Shown in pieces: positions 18,272 through 26,218 of a DNA stretch of 64,000 nt; the first letter of the stretch is position 1, and every line of letters starts with the position of its first letter. The stretch covers positions 310,001-374,000 of the forward strand of contig WGMM01000007.1 of NCBI GenBank assembly GCA_016125085.1, given 5' to 3'. Position numbers and translations under genes: made by a program. This DNA is from a bacterium. GTDB lineage: Bacteria > Planctomycetota > Planctomycetia > Isosphaerales > Isosphaeraceae. The notes below the pieces were generated by a model. That model was given only the letters and a program-made list of their open reading frames with translations, was not told the DNA's origin and ran no database searches.

Positions 18272-18934
18272 ATGAAGTCGTCTCACAGGCAATCTTCCAG
18301 GGTCTCGCCCGAGCTGGGTCAGGAAGAACTTCCGCTTCGAACCCGCACCGCTGATGCCTGGGCCTTCCAGGCTTTGAGCGATCCTCTTCAGCTTTTGAAC
18401 GATCACGCATGGTTGGAGAAGAAAGCCGCGGCGAACGCGCTTGAGCTGCTCAACCGCTGGCCGCCGCCTCAGGCCCCCAAACAGTGGGTGAACGTTCTGG
18501 CAGGTGTGGCACGTGACGAGGCCGTGCATTTGTCGCAAGTCGTTCGCCTGTTGGCGCGTCGCGGAGGTCGGCTCACTCGAGCCCATTCCAACGGTTACGC
18601 CAATGCCTTGAGAAACCTCGTGCGCAGGGGGCAGGGGAATTTGGAGCTGCTTGACCGGTTGCTGGTCTCGGCTCTGATCGAGCTGCGAAGCTGCGAACGC
18701 TTCGAAGTGCTGGCCCGGGCCGCGCAAGGTCAGGACGAGGAGCTCGCCCAGCTTTACAAGTCTTTATGGACGAGCGAGATGGGCCACTATCACGTCTTTC
18801 TGAAGCTGGCCGGAACGGTCGTGCCGGATGACGTCGTCGAAGCCCGCTGGCAGAAGATGCTCGAAGCGGAAGCCCGGATACTCGACGAGCAGCCCGCCGG
18901 CCCGCGGATTCATGCGGGCAGCGCTTCTGGTTGA
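18272..18934 (+). CDS. miaE: tRNA-(ms2io6A)-hydroxylase MiaE
   Basis: This 220-residue diiron oxygenase hydroxylates the isopentenyl side chain of ms2i6A at tRNA position 37. Ferritin-like helices carry the Glu/His iron ligands: HAWLEKKAAANALELL, AGVARDEAVHLSQV, LIELRSCERFEVLA and WTSEMGHYHVFLKLA. It is cytoplasmic, with no signal peptide. A GCAGGG-type site lies in front of the ATG. It sits directly behind a glycan-degradation pair to which it has no obvious functional link. Its last 25 bases overlap, tail to tail, the end of the DUF418 gene on the other strand. Confidence 0.93.
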   Translation: MKSSHRQSSRVSPELGQEELPLRTRTADAWAFQALSDPLQLLNDHAWLEKKAAANALELLNRWPPPQAPKQWVNVLAGVARDEAVHLSQVVRLLARRGGRLTRAHSNGYANALRNLVRRGQGNLELLDRLLVSALIELRSCERFEVLARAAQGQDEELAQLYKSLWTSEMGHYHVFLKLAGTVVPDDVVEARWQKMLEAEARILDEQPAGPRIHAGSASG

Positions 18935-20490
18935 ACGATCGTCCCTGCAGCCGGTGCCGCAACTTTTCGGAAAGGCGGGAATTTGCGATACGCAAGCCCG
19001 CGCCAGATCCATTCCACGGGGCCGAAGTTGTGGTTCGCCAGCCACTTCGGGCTCCACCACAGTTCCAGGCTCCAGACGCAAAGCACGATCACGAACAGCC
19101 AGACGCGCGAGACCTGGCCGAAAAGCCCCAGGCCGTACGAATAAAACAGAAACGTGCAGATCAGAGACTGGGCAAGATAGTTGGAAAGCGCCATCCGGCC
19201 GACGTGGCTCAGCCGCCATGTCAGGCCCGTGAAATATCCGCCTTTGAGAGCCAAGATGATCGCGCTGGCGTAACCGAGGGAAAGGGTCGGAATCAGGGCC
19301 TGGCGAAGCGGAACTATGAGAACCATGTCGAAGTAGCCTGTTCCAGGCCACAGATAATCGGCCAGAATGAAGAACGCTTCGGCGATCCAGGCCGCCGGAA
19401 CGACCCGGAACGCCCAGACCCTGTACCATTCGATCGGCCATTTGCCGGCGAAAAAGCCGTTTTTCGCCAGACTCATACCGAGGATCATGAGCCAGCCCAT
19501 CGAAAGAAATCCGAGCGGAGTCAACATACCGATGTGCATGAAGAACAGCTCTTTGGCGCGATCCTTGACCATGCCGAAATAGCTGCCTTCACCGTACATG
19601 CGGATTTTCCGGGTGATCTCATCCGGGCGCTGTCCGCCGGAGGATCTCATGCCCAGATACCCGCGCAGGATCAGTTGGTCGGCCCATTGCAGCGAATTGA
19701 CGGCCGCCAGCCGCGCATCTCCCCGTGCATTCAGGAATTCTGCCGGGCTTTCGTCGGTTTTCGACGCGATCGCGGCTTCCGCTTTGCGGAGCACACGTTT
19801 TTCCAGCTCGGATCCGCGAGTCCGAATCTGATACATCACGGCCGCCGCGGTCCAGATCACGCTGACGAACAGAAGAAAGATCCCGAGCGAAATCCAGCCC
19901 AGGGTTTTCGACGAAAACCTTCGGAACGGATAGAGATAAAGCCCGATGGCGGCGTACATGAAGAGAATATCGCCGTGCCAAACCAGGTAGGCATGCATGG
20001 CACCGATCACGAGGAGAATCAGGATCCGCCGGTAGTAAAGCCAGAGCGGCCGGCCGCCGTCGTCGATCGTGCGCTGGGTAAGGTAGATGACGCCGGCTCC
20101 GAAGAGAATGCAGAATAGAGTCCGCATCTTGTCGGCGAAGAAGACGCCCATCGTGGCCCATTCGGCAACGTCGTAATTCGACTTCACGGCCGCGATCCTG
20201 ACCTGGGCGGAGGGGTGCGCCCGAGTCATGTCGGGTTTCGGATCGGCCATTCGCTTCCAGGCGTCCTTGTCTTTTTTCTTCTCGTCCTCTTTGGGTTTTT
20301 CGGGCAAAGGGCCGATCGAAGCCGGGTCGTAATACAACACGTGAGGATTGTTGTAAGCCTCGTTCGGCCAGCCGAAATCGACGATGTTCAGAACAAGGAT
20401 GCCAAGCACCGCGACTCCGCGGATGACGTCGAGCCCTAAAACCCGCGTTTTCGAATTGGCCGTCAACGGTGCTGCAGCGGTGCTGGACAT
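18910..20490 (-). CDS. DUF418-domain membrane protein
   Basis: This multi-pass membrane protein is about 526 residues. It has the N-terminal signature of the heparan-transferase/DUF418 group (VLGLDVIRGVAVLGILVLN) and the C-terminal DUF418 block (GRMALSNYLAQSLICTF, with NFGPVEWIWRGLAY). A hydrophilic Lys-rich insert (KPKEDEKKKDKDAWKRM) sits between the first helices. Members such as YeiB are suspected transporters or acyltransferases without a proven substrate. I chose the ATG at 20490, directly before a short Ala/Thr-rich leader. Upstream in-frame sequence would add an Arg-rich extension that does not look coding. Confidence 0.88.
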   Translation of the reverse strand: MSSTAAAPLTANSKTRVLGLDVIRGVAVLGILVLNIVDFGWPNEAYNNPHVLYYDPASIGPLPEKPKEDEKKKDKDAWKRMADPKPDMTRAHPSAQVRIAAVKSNYDVAEWATMGVFFADKMRTLFCILFGAGVIYLTQRTIDDGGRPLWLYYRRILILLVIGAMHAYLVWHGDILFMYAAIGLYLYPFRRFSSKTLGWISLGIFLLFVSVIWTAAAVMYQIRTRGSELEKRVLRKAEAAIASKTDESPAEFLNARGDARLAAVNSLQWADQLILRGYLGMRSSGGQRPDEITRKIRMYGEGSYFGMVKDRAKELFFMHIGMLTPLGFLSMGWLMILGMSLAKNGFFAGKWPIEWYRVWAFRVVPAAWIAEAFFILADYLWPGTGYFDMVLIVPLRQALIPTLSLGYASAIILALKGGYFTGLTWRLSHVGRMALSNYLAQSLICTFLFYSYGLGLFGQVSRVWLFVIVLCVWSLELWWSPKWLANHNFGPVEWIWRGLAYRKFPPFRKVAAPAAGTIVQPEALPA

Positions 20491-20718
20491 ATTCGAACCC
20501 TGAACCCAATGGAAGACTTCGAGCGTTCCCTGCGCGATCCCGGTCAGAAAACTGCGGAATCGTAAGGCGGCCCGAAAGCGTACAGGCAGACACTCACATG
20601 TTAACGTGCCGATGCGGTTCTCGCTATCGGCTCGCATGGCATGCACTTAAGCGAACGGATCAACGAATCGCTCGCCCGGGTGACGAGTCATTCGTCGAAA
20701 ACACCCGGATATCGCACC

Positions 20719-21144
20719 TTAGCCGGAATTTTTTCGGCTTTTCGGAATTCGGTCCGGCCGGATCATTTCCGGCAGCTTGCGATTCGCGACCGCTTCGAGA
20801 TCCTGTGCCGTTGGTTTTTGCCCATCTCGCAGGGCGTAGGCTCGATCCCGCGCCGATTCCCAATCGCCCGATTTCGCCATCTCGACGATCGCCATAAAGG
20901 CCCGCGACTGGGCCTGAGACATCTCGGCCGCGGCCGTCATCCGGCCGACTTCTTCTTCGACGATTTTCAGATTCGCCGGATCCTGAGTCGAAGTCGCCGT
21001 CGCCATCCTCAGGACGAGATCCCGATGTTCCGGCTCCACCTGGGTTTCACCGCATCCGGCGAACGTGGTCAGGAGAAAGGCCCACGACAAGTGCACGCCA
21101 TTGCAATACAGGAACTTCCGCACGTTTTCAAAGACTTTCCGCAC
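20719..21144 (-). CDS. Small lipoprotein paired with DUF1559 gene
   Basis: This 141-residue secreted lipoprotein starts with GTG at 21144 behind a very good GGGGAGG ribosome-binding site. Its start lies 17 bases inside the end of the upstream DUF1559 gene, so the two are translationally coupled. The N terminus ends in a lipobox (TTFAGC), after which the mature protein would be lipid-anchored. The rest is helical and polar (EEEVGRMTAAAEMSQAQ, DWESARDRAYALRDG) with no recognised domain. A small lipoprotein directly behind a DUF1559 protein is a common planctomycete arrangement and suggests the pair works together at the cell envelope. Confidence 0.8.
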   Translation of the reverse strand: MRKVFENVRKFLYCNGVHLSWAFLLTTFAGCGETQVEPEHRDLVLRMATATSTQDPANLKIVEEEVGRMTAAAEMSQAQSRAFMAIVEMAKSGDWESARDRAYALRDGQKPTAQDLEAVANRKLPEMIRPDRIPKSRKNSG

Positions 21145-22108
21145 TGATGACCTCCCCGCCGCTTTTCGTCGCCAGGGCTGCCCAGACACGCTGATTGATC
21201 GTGGCCTTGATGAACCTGACACTGCCGTCGCCCAGCATGATATTCGCTCCTCCCGGGTGTTCGGAATACATCTGGCATACGTGAGCGGCCTGCGAATTCG
21301 GTGGGTGGATGATACCGCCTTCGAACGCCGATGGCCCCGAATGGGTCAGGACGAGCGTGGCTGCGTAATCGCACAACGAAAGTGCGAACCTCGGCTTTGG
21401 ACAGACAACAGCTCCCGGGACCGTGGCGACCCAGGTCTTGTCGCTCAGGATGGCGGAATGTTCGCCCATGAAGAGCGTATTGCTGAGCCCGTCGGTCACA
21501 GCCGCGACCGTCGTGGCCGAGTTGCGGTAAAATGGCCCGTCAGCGATGTTTCTGTGATCGAAGGTCTGGTACATCCAGGGTTCGTTGTTGCCGGCGTTGA
21601 GCACATAATGCGAACGGGAGAAACGGCCCAGCCGCGTACCTGAAGCGTCGATCACGTCGAAGGCTTTCGACTCTTCGCTGACGGAAGGGCAGAGAAACGT
21701 CGCCAGAGAAGTGCGAGTGCCCGTTTCATTGGCCGGCGACCAGCTCGGGATGTTCACGTTGAGCGCCTGATATACGGCCGATTGTTCGAGAAACGGTGTC
21801 AGCATCGTGCCGTACGCCCAGCCGGGGCCGCTGTCCAGGGATACGGGATTGGCCGGTCCATGAACCGCATCGCCCGCGGGTGCCGACAAGTAGCCGGGCG
21901 GATAGGAACGGAATGCGCTTTCGTAATTGGCCATTCCCAGGCCGATCTGCTTGAGATTGTTCACGCACTGGGCCCGGCGGGCCGCCTCGCGAGCGGACTG
22001 GACCGCAGGCAGAAGCAGCGAAATGAGCACGGCGATGATCGCGATCACGACCAGCAGCTCGATGAGCGTGAAAGCCCTGCGTGGTAAGGCACGTTCCTGA
22101 TCGTCCAC
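21128..22108 (-). CDS. DUF1559 protein with type IV prepilin-like N terminus
   Basis: This 326-residue planctomycete hallmark protein begins with a prepilin-type cleavage/methylation motif followed by a hydrophobic helix (RRAFTLIELLVVIAII). Next comes the DUF1559 start (SAREAARRAQCVNNLKQIGLG) and the C-terminal motif HPGGANIMLGDGSVRFI. DUF1559 proteins are pseudopilin-like and probably assembled at the envelope, but no function is proven. I chose the GTG at 22108 because AAGGAG lies 8 bases before it and it gives the usual short leader. Upstream in-frame codons give an unlikely polar extension. It is followed by, and overlaps, the lipoprotein gene. Confidence 0.93.
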   Translation of the reverse strand: MDDQERALPRRAFTLIELLVVIAIIAVLISLLLPAVQSAREAARRAQCVNNLKQIGLGMANYESAFRSYPPGYLSAPAGDAVHGPANPVSLDSGPGWAYGTMLTPFLEQSAVYQALNVNIPSWSPANETGTRTSLATFLCPSVSEESKAFDVIDASGTRLGRFSRSHYVLNAGNNEPWMYQTFDHRNIADGPFYRNSATTVAAVTDGLSNTLFMGEHSAILSDKTWVATVPGAVVCPKPRFALSLCDYAATLVLTHSGPSAFEGGIIHPPNSQAAHVCQMYSEHPGGANIMLGDGSVRFIKATINQRVWAALATKSGGEVISAESL

Positions 22109-22309
22109 CGGAAAAACTCCTTGCGTGTCGGGCACGAAATACCTGGATCGTGCAACGTCAGATCGTCGGACATCACAATTTCGGGTAGTCCAACTGACGA
22201 ATCGCAATTGATTGTAAAAAATAATTCTGACAAGTCAATTCAAGATTTTGGGCAGCCAAAAACTATTTCGGTGCAAAACGTAACTCTTTATCGGTCCTGA
22301 GGGGCTTAT

Positions 22310-23206
22310 TCATTTCCAGGGGATATTACCCTGCACGTTCAGGCGGAACCTGAAGACCTGATCGACAGCGGTGACGCACAGATGCGAGCCGTTCGGCCCG
22401 CACCAGGCCAGGTTGGAAGGACGCTTCGGTGTGCCGATGATGCCGAGGAATCGGCCGTCCGGTTCGTAAACCCAAATGCCGCCAAGCACTGCGACGTATA
22501 CTCTGCCGGCAGTATCTACTTTCATGCCGTCCGGACCGCCGGGGCCGTCGGTGTCGAAACTTGCGAAGACTTTACTTTTGACGTTCGCCAGCTCACCGCC
22601 TGCAGTCATATCGAAAGCTCTTACATGATAACGGAATGTGTCGCAGACATAGAGTGTCCTTTCGTCGGGCGAGAGGGCGAGACCGTTGGGTCGTTCGAAA
22701 TCGTCCGCCAGCAGTTTCGGTTCCCGCCAGCCTGCGCGGAAGGCATAAACCCCCTGAAAGTGGAGGGATCGATCTTCCGGAGCGACGCCGTAGGGCGGGT
22801 CGGTGAACAGAAACAGGCCGTCGCGGCGGCGGATAATGTCATTCGGGCTGTTGAGCCTGGCCCCGTTCCAGGTTTCGAACTCGGTTCTCAGGTCTGAACC
22901 GTCGGCCTTCATGCTGGAGATGCGTCGGCCGTTTTGTTCGCACAGCCAGACTCGACCGTCCGGGCCCCAGGTCTGGCCGTTCGCCGCATGGGTATGTTCC
23001 CTGAGAATCGAACCACCCTCGGCATCGGACCATTTCCAGGTGCGATCCGACTTGAGATCCTGAAAAATCAGCGATCCGTCAGGAAGTTCCAGTGGCCCCT
23101 CGGTGAAGACGAACCCTTCAGCGAGCAAATCGCACCGATCGTCATCGAGCAGATTTCGCACGCCGGCATCACGCCTGATGACGATCGTTTCGGAGCGGAC
23201 AATCAT
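22310..23206 (-). CDS. SMP-30/gluconolactonase/LRE family protein
   Basis: This 298-residue six-bladed propeller lacks a signal peptide. Family motifs are EGPLELPDGSLIFQDL, HTHAANGQTWGPDGR, NSPNDIIRRRDG and ERPNGLALSPDERTLYV. A second metal-site segment is DGMKVDTAGRVYV. Members hydrolyse sugar lactones with a divalent metal bound by Glu, Asn and Asp residues found in these motifs. The gene stands alone, 47 bases downstream of the arsR stop on the same strand, so it may occasionally be read with arsR. Its substrate is probably a sugar-acid lactone, which cannot be specified. Confidence 0.9.
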   Translation of the reverse strand: MIVRSETIVIRRDAGVRNLLDDDRCDLLAEGFVFTEGPLELPDGSLIFQDLKSDRTWKWSDAEGGSILREHTHAANGQTWGPDGRVWLCEQNGRRISSMKADGSDLRTEFETWNGARLNSPNDIIRRRDGLFLFTDPPYGVAPEDRSLHFQGVYAFRAGWREPKLLADDFERPNGLALSPDERTLYVCDTFRYHVRAFDMTAGGELANVKSKVFASFDTDGPGGPDGMKVDTAGRVYVAVLGGIWVYEPDGRFLGIIGTPKRPSNLAWCGPNGSHLCVTAVDQVFRFRLNVQGNIPWK

Positions 23207-23253
23207 TGACGAAACTTTCGAGGATTTCCCCTAAGCTCCTTGAGGGCCGGCCG

Positions 23254-23577
23254 TCAGTAAGTGATTTCCGAGGACGAACGATGTTTGCAGACGGCGTCGC
23301 ACAATGCGTGGACCATCGGGTCCTTGATGCTGTACCAGACTCGAGTTCCTTCCTTACGGCGATCGAGCATGCCGCTGCGGGAAAGAATCGACAGGTGTTT
23401 CGACACATTGGCCTGACTTTGGCCAGTCGCTTCGACGATATTCGTAACGGTGATCGGCCCTGGCATCAGCGATCGCAGAATCTTCAACCGCGACTCGTCG
23501 CCCATAGTCCGAAAGGTCTTGGCCATGTGTGCGATCATGCTGTCATCGGGTAGAGTCTTGACCGGCGTTGACATCAT
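23254..23577 (-). CDS. ArsR/SmtB family transcriptional repressor
   Basis: This 107-residue winged-helix regulator has a DNA-recognition helix in TGQSQANVSKHLSIL, preceded by GDESRLKILRSL. Two cysteines close to the C terminus (Cys93 and Cys97, ALCDAVCK) could sense thiols, persulfides or metals. The alpha-2 cysteine of SqrR/BigR-type persulfide sensors is absent, so the mechanism may differ. Its start codon (23577; the ATG at 23574 is equally possible) lies inside a perfect inverted repeat that also occupies the spacer of the divergent promoter. This is the arrangement of a repressor controlling itself and the neighbouring rhodanese unit. Confidence 0.92.
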   Translation of the reverse strand: MMSTPVKTLPDDSMIAHMAKTFRTMGDESRLKILRSLMPGPITVTNIVEATGQSQANVSKHLSILSRSGMLDRRKEGTRVWYSIKDPMVHALCDAVCKHRSSSEITY

Positions 23578-23596
23578 AACCTTCCGGTTATATAGT
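23568..23596 (+). promoter_or_regulatory. Near-consensus sigma-70 promoter for the peptide-rhodanese unit
   Basis: TTGACA at 23568-23573 is a perfect -35 box. A 17-base spacer follows, then TATAGT at 23591-23596 as the -10 box. Transcription would start near 23603, about 20 bases before the small membrane-peptide gene. This is the best promoter visible in the window. Confidence 0.85.
23576..23591. promoter_or_regulatory. Probable ArsR operator (16-bp inverted repeat)
   Basis: ATAACC-TTCC-GGTTAT is a perfect inverted repeat with 6-base arms. It lies wholly between the -35 and -10 boxes of the rightward promoter, touching the -10, and overlaps the arsR start codon. A bound dimer would block the promoter and arsR's own initiation region. 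Assignment to this ArsR is inferred from position. Confidence 0.75.
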
Positions 23597-23622
23597 AGAG
23601 TCTGTCGAGGGATTCCTTACAC

Positions 23623-23784
23623 ATGAATCATGATATGAATACGGAATCAGGTCAAGTCCGCGGTGCAGAAGTCAGGTCTCAATCCGGAGGCTCGCCGTTG
23701 GAAACTCTTGCGATCGTTGCCGCTTTGCTCGGCTGGTTCGTTCTGATGCGGTGGGTTTTGCCGCGGATGGGAGTGCCTACTTGA
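23623..23784 (+). CDS. 53-residue single-span membrane peptide
   Basis: This small gene begins with ATG 20 bases after the predicted transcription start. It encodes a polar 24-residue N terminus, one transmembrane helix (LAIVAALLGWFVLMRW) and a short basic end (VLPRMGVPT). A GAGG element lies about 12 bases before the start. It is the first gene of the ArsR-controlled unit and precedes a rhodanese-DUF2892 gene by 166 bases. I know no named family. Its position suggests a membrane accessory of the sulfur-handling rhodanese, for example a partner or anchor. Reality as a gene rests on promoter placement and a plausible helix. Confidence 0.6.
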   Translation: MNHDMNTESGQVRGAEVRSQSGGSPLETLAIVAALLGWFVLMRWVLPRMGVPT

Positions 23785-23950
23785 ATGGGCGGCGAATGTG
23801 CCGACGTGCCGTCGGCCTCGTCCCGGTCCGAGACGATCGAATCGAAAGTGCATCTGAAAGATCAAGAATCCTGAGAGCCGCTTTTTCTTCCGTGCGTATT
23901 CGGAATCCACGAAGCAGCTCTTTCTGGACATACGAACGGAGCGTCAGTTC

Positions 23951-24511
23951 ATGAGTTCGACTTTGACTGCGACTACGATCACGGCTGCAGAACTTGGTGC
24001 GAAGCTGGCCGCTGGCGAGCGGTTCGACCTGATCGACGTCCGCACCCCGGCGGAATACGTCGAGATTCATGCCGAGCCGGCTCGTCTGGTCCCGCTCGAT
24101 CGACTTTCGGCTGATGAAATCCGCAAGCTGCGAACGACTTCGGACGATTCGCCGGTTTACGTCATCTGCAAATCGGGTAATCGGGGCCGCCAGGCGTGCG
24201 AAAAACTCCTGGCCACCGGCATGAACGTCGTCAACGTCGAAGGTGGTACGACCGCCTGGGCCGCCGCGGGTCTGCCGGTCATCCGGGGCAGAAAAATCAT
24301 GAGCCTGGAACGTCAGGTCCGCATCGCGGCCGGTGCCATGGTGTTCGCCGGCACTTTGCTGGGTGCGTTCGTCGATCCTCTGTTTCTGATCGTTCCGGGC
24401 TTCGTCGGAGCGGGTCTGGTTTTCGCTGGCGTGACCGACACTTGCGGCATGGGCATGATGCTGGCCAGGATGCCCTGGAACCAGCGTGGAGCCGCGAGCT
24501 GTTCGAATTGA
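23951..24511 (+). CDS. Rhodanese-DUF2892 membrane protein (YgaP-like)
   Basis: This 186-residue protein has an N-terminal rhodanese domain (FDLIDVRTPAEY, with the active-site loop ICKSGNRGR, Cys73) joined to a DUF2892 membrane domain (SLERQVRIAAGAMVF, then a second hydrophobic helix). A conserved-looking Cys165 lies in TDTCGMGMM. This is the layout of Escherichia coli YgaP, a membrane sulfurtransferase. Rhodanese cysteines carry persulfide sulfur. Together with the ArsR repressor, which has a C-terminal cysteine pair, it suggests a response to reactive sulfur species. It probably belongs to one transcript with the 53-residue membrane peptide. Confidence 0.92.
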   Translation: MSSTLTATTITAAELGAKLAAGERFDLIDVRTPAEYVEIHAEPARLVPLDRLSADEIRKLRTTSDDSPVYVICKSGNRGRQACEKLLATGMNVVNVEGGTTAWAAAGLPVIRGRKIMSLERQVRIAAGAMVFAGTLLGAFVDPLFLIVPGFVGAGLVFAGVTDTCGMGMMLARMPWNQRGAASCSN

Positions 24512-24556
24512 ACGCCTCTTCATGGCGTATCGGCTGATCTGTCGAATCATCCGCGA

Positions 24557-24588
24557 ATCGCGAACCGGCGTGTATGCCGGGTCGCGAT
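24557..24588. terminator. Bidirectional hairpin between convergent genes
   Basis: ATCGCGAACCGGC (24557-24569) and GCCGGGTCGCGAT (24576-24588) pair at 12 of 13 positions around a 6-base loop. It is centred between the rhodanese stop (24511) and the TPR-gene stop (24593). T-runs are absent. Confidence 0.6.
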
Positions 24589-24592
24589 CCGG

Positions 24593-26023
24593 TCAGATGC
24601 GGGTCTGAATATCTCGAAGGCGGCGCGCGACGTCCTTATATCCGAAGTCATTGGCGGCGACTTCGTTGTAATGCTCTTCGGCTTCCTGCAGCTTGCCCAT
24701 GCGTTCGGCGAGAGTGCCCAGCCGGTAATGCAATTCGTTGGACATCGCGACATCTTCGGCCGTAACGCTTTTGAGAGCGTCCGAGTAGGAACGCTCCGCG
24801 AGCCGGTGGGATCCGTCCTTTTCGAAGCATTCGCCCGCGGCCATCAGAGCACGCACCTTCCAGGCGGCGTCGTTTCGTGCCTTCTGGAATGCGGCGATGG
24901 CCTGCTCCCAGCGTTCGGCCCTGGCGAGTGCGGAACCCAGCCGAAACTGGCTTTCGGCATCGGCGGGATTGGAAGTGACGCGGCGTTCGAATTCCGTGAT
25001 TTCGAAGTCGTCCAGCTTGCGGATCAGTTCGGCACGCTTGGTCCGTGCTTCGGCGTCGTCCGGATTCTTCACAAGATGCTTGTCCCATTTCGCGAGCATC
25101 CGGGACATGCGCTCCAGGTGAGTATTCGCGTAAATCTGACGCAGCATATCGTCTTTCGGCCAATGATTGAGCACGCTGCGCAAGGTTCGATCCGCTTCTT
25201 TCCAGCGGTCGTCGGCTTTGAAGATCTCGGCCAGTTCGAGCGCCGACTGAATATCCTCAGGCGATTTTTCCAGATGTTCGAGCAGTTGCTCTTCCCTGGT
25301 CTTATGTACGGTCGAAGTCGGGCCGGGTTGAGGATCCCGATTCTCGCCGATCGATTCGGCACGGACTTCCGAACCGGGCGCTGCCGGGGCCGTGTGCTCG
25401 CCAGCACTCGTCGATTTGACCGTTCCCGCGAGGCCGGAGCGGGACATCATCAGTTTCGCCGACAAGTCGTTGAGTTTCCGGATGATTTCCTGATCGCTCG
25501 GACTGATTTCGCGGATCTGTTCAGCGCAGCGGATGGCGGAATCCCATTTGGCCAGGGCTTCGAAAACGCGAATCCGTAACCAGAGATAATCGGCGTTCTC
25601 TTCCGCACCTTCCGAAACCGAAGCCAGATTCCATTCCGCGAGTTCGGGGGCGTTCAGTTCCAGCGAGGCTTCGGCGGCATCCATCGCCGTCCCGACATCC
25701 CAGGGGTTCAGCAGAAAGGCATCCTCACAGGTATCCAGTACCCTTTGCCAGGCCCCGGTGGATTTGGCGAGCTTGATCTGGGCCCGAATGGTTTGTGCTC
25801 TGGCCCGAGCCATCATGCCGACCTTCGAAGGGTCGTTGTCGTACTTCATCCGGTGCGTGGCACGCAAGCCTTTGCGATAAGCCAGGTGAGTCGGGATGAT
25901 CTTGCAGGCGTCGCCGATCATCTGAAGCGCGTAATCGAAATTTCGGCGATTGGCCGCGTCCATGCCCGTCTCGAAATAAGCCTGGGCTCGCTGGGCTTTT
26001 CGGGGATCGACTTCGCTGCTCAT
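24593..26023 (-). CDS. TPR-repeat protein, unknown partner
   Basis: This 476-residue helical protein is built of tetratricopeptide-like repeats, clearest at the C terminus (ESQFRLGSALARAERWEQAI, then KVRALMAAGECFEKDG and ELHYRLGTLAERMGKLQEA). A Ser/Ala/Pro-rich linker near the middle (KSTSAGEHTAPAAPG) divides two TPR blocks. No signal peptide is seen, so it is probably a cytoplasmic scaffold. The ATG at 26023 starts a normal N terminus (MSSEVDPRKAQRAQ). In-frame sequence further upstream is probably untranslated. TPR proteins with this MIGDACKII-type opening are frequent in planctomycetes; the function is unknown. Confidence 0.88.
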   Translation of the reverse strand: MSSEVDPRKAQRAQAYFETGMDAANRRNFDYALQMIGDACKIIPTHLAYRKGLRATHRMKYDNDPSKVGMMARARAQTIRAQIKLAKSTGAWQRVLDTCEDAFLLNPWDVGTAMDAAEASLELNAPELAEWNLASVSEGAEENADYLWLRIRVFEALAKWDSAIRCAEQIREISPSDQEIIRKLNDLSAKLMMSRSGLAGTVKSTSAGEHTAPAAPGSEVRAESIGENRDPQPGPTSTVHKTREEQLLEHLEKSPEDIQSALELAEIFKADDRWKEADRTLRSVLNHWPKDDMLRQIYANTHLERMSRMLAKWDKHLVKNPDDAEARTKRAELIRKLDDFEITEFERRVTSNPADAESQFRLGSALARAERWEQAIAAFQKARNDAAWKVRALMAAGECFEKDGSHRLAERSYSDALKSVTAEDVAMSNELHYRLGTLAERMGKLQEAEEHYNEVAANDFGYKDVARRLRDIQTRI

Positions 26024-26131
26024 CGATTTCGCTTTCTTTACGATCGACGGGAGGTACGACCATCGAAGGGTCTCTGCCACTCACCATGATTCATTCTATC
26101 AGGTAAGTACATCGATCTCGACAGGAACGTG

Positions 26132-26170
26132 ACGCGCCCCTGGAACGCAAGATACGTTCCAGGGGCGCGT
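26132..26170 (-). terminator. Perfect 16-bp hairpin after DUF11 gene
   Basis: The 16-base arms 26132-26147 and 26155-26170 are exact reverse complements with a 7-base loop (CAAGATA). The hairpin lies 49 bases past the DUF11 gene stop on the minus strand. No T-run follows, so it may stop transcription by another route or protect the 3' end. Confidence 0.6.
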
Positions 26171-26218
26171 GAAATTGCGGACGTAAGGCTCCGGGCTTCG
26201 ATCGGTTTCGGTCGACGC

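Noticed and set aside
23785-23874. 29-codon frame immediately after the 53-residue peptide (TGAATG junction)
   Set aside because: It is very short, without a helix or recognisable motif, and it leaves an unexplained gap before the rhodanese. Evidence is too thin to call a gene.
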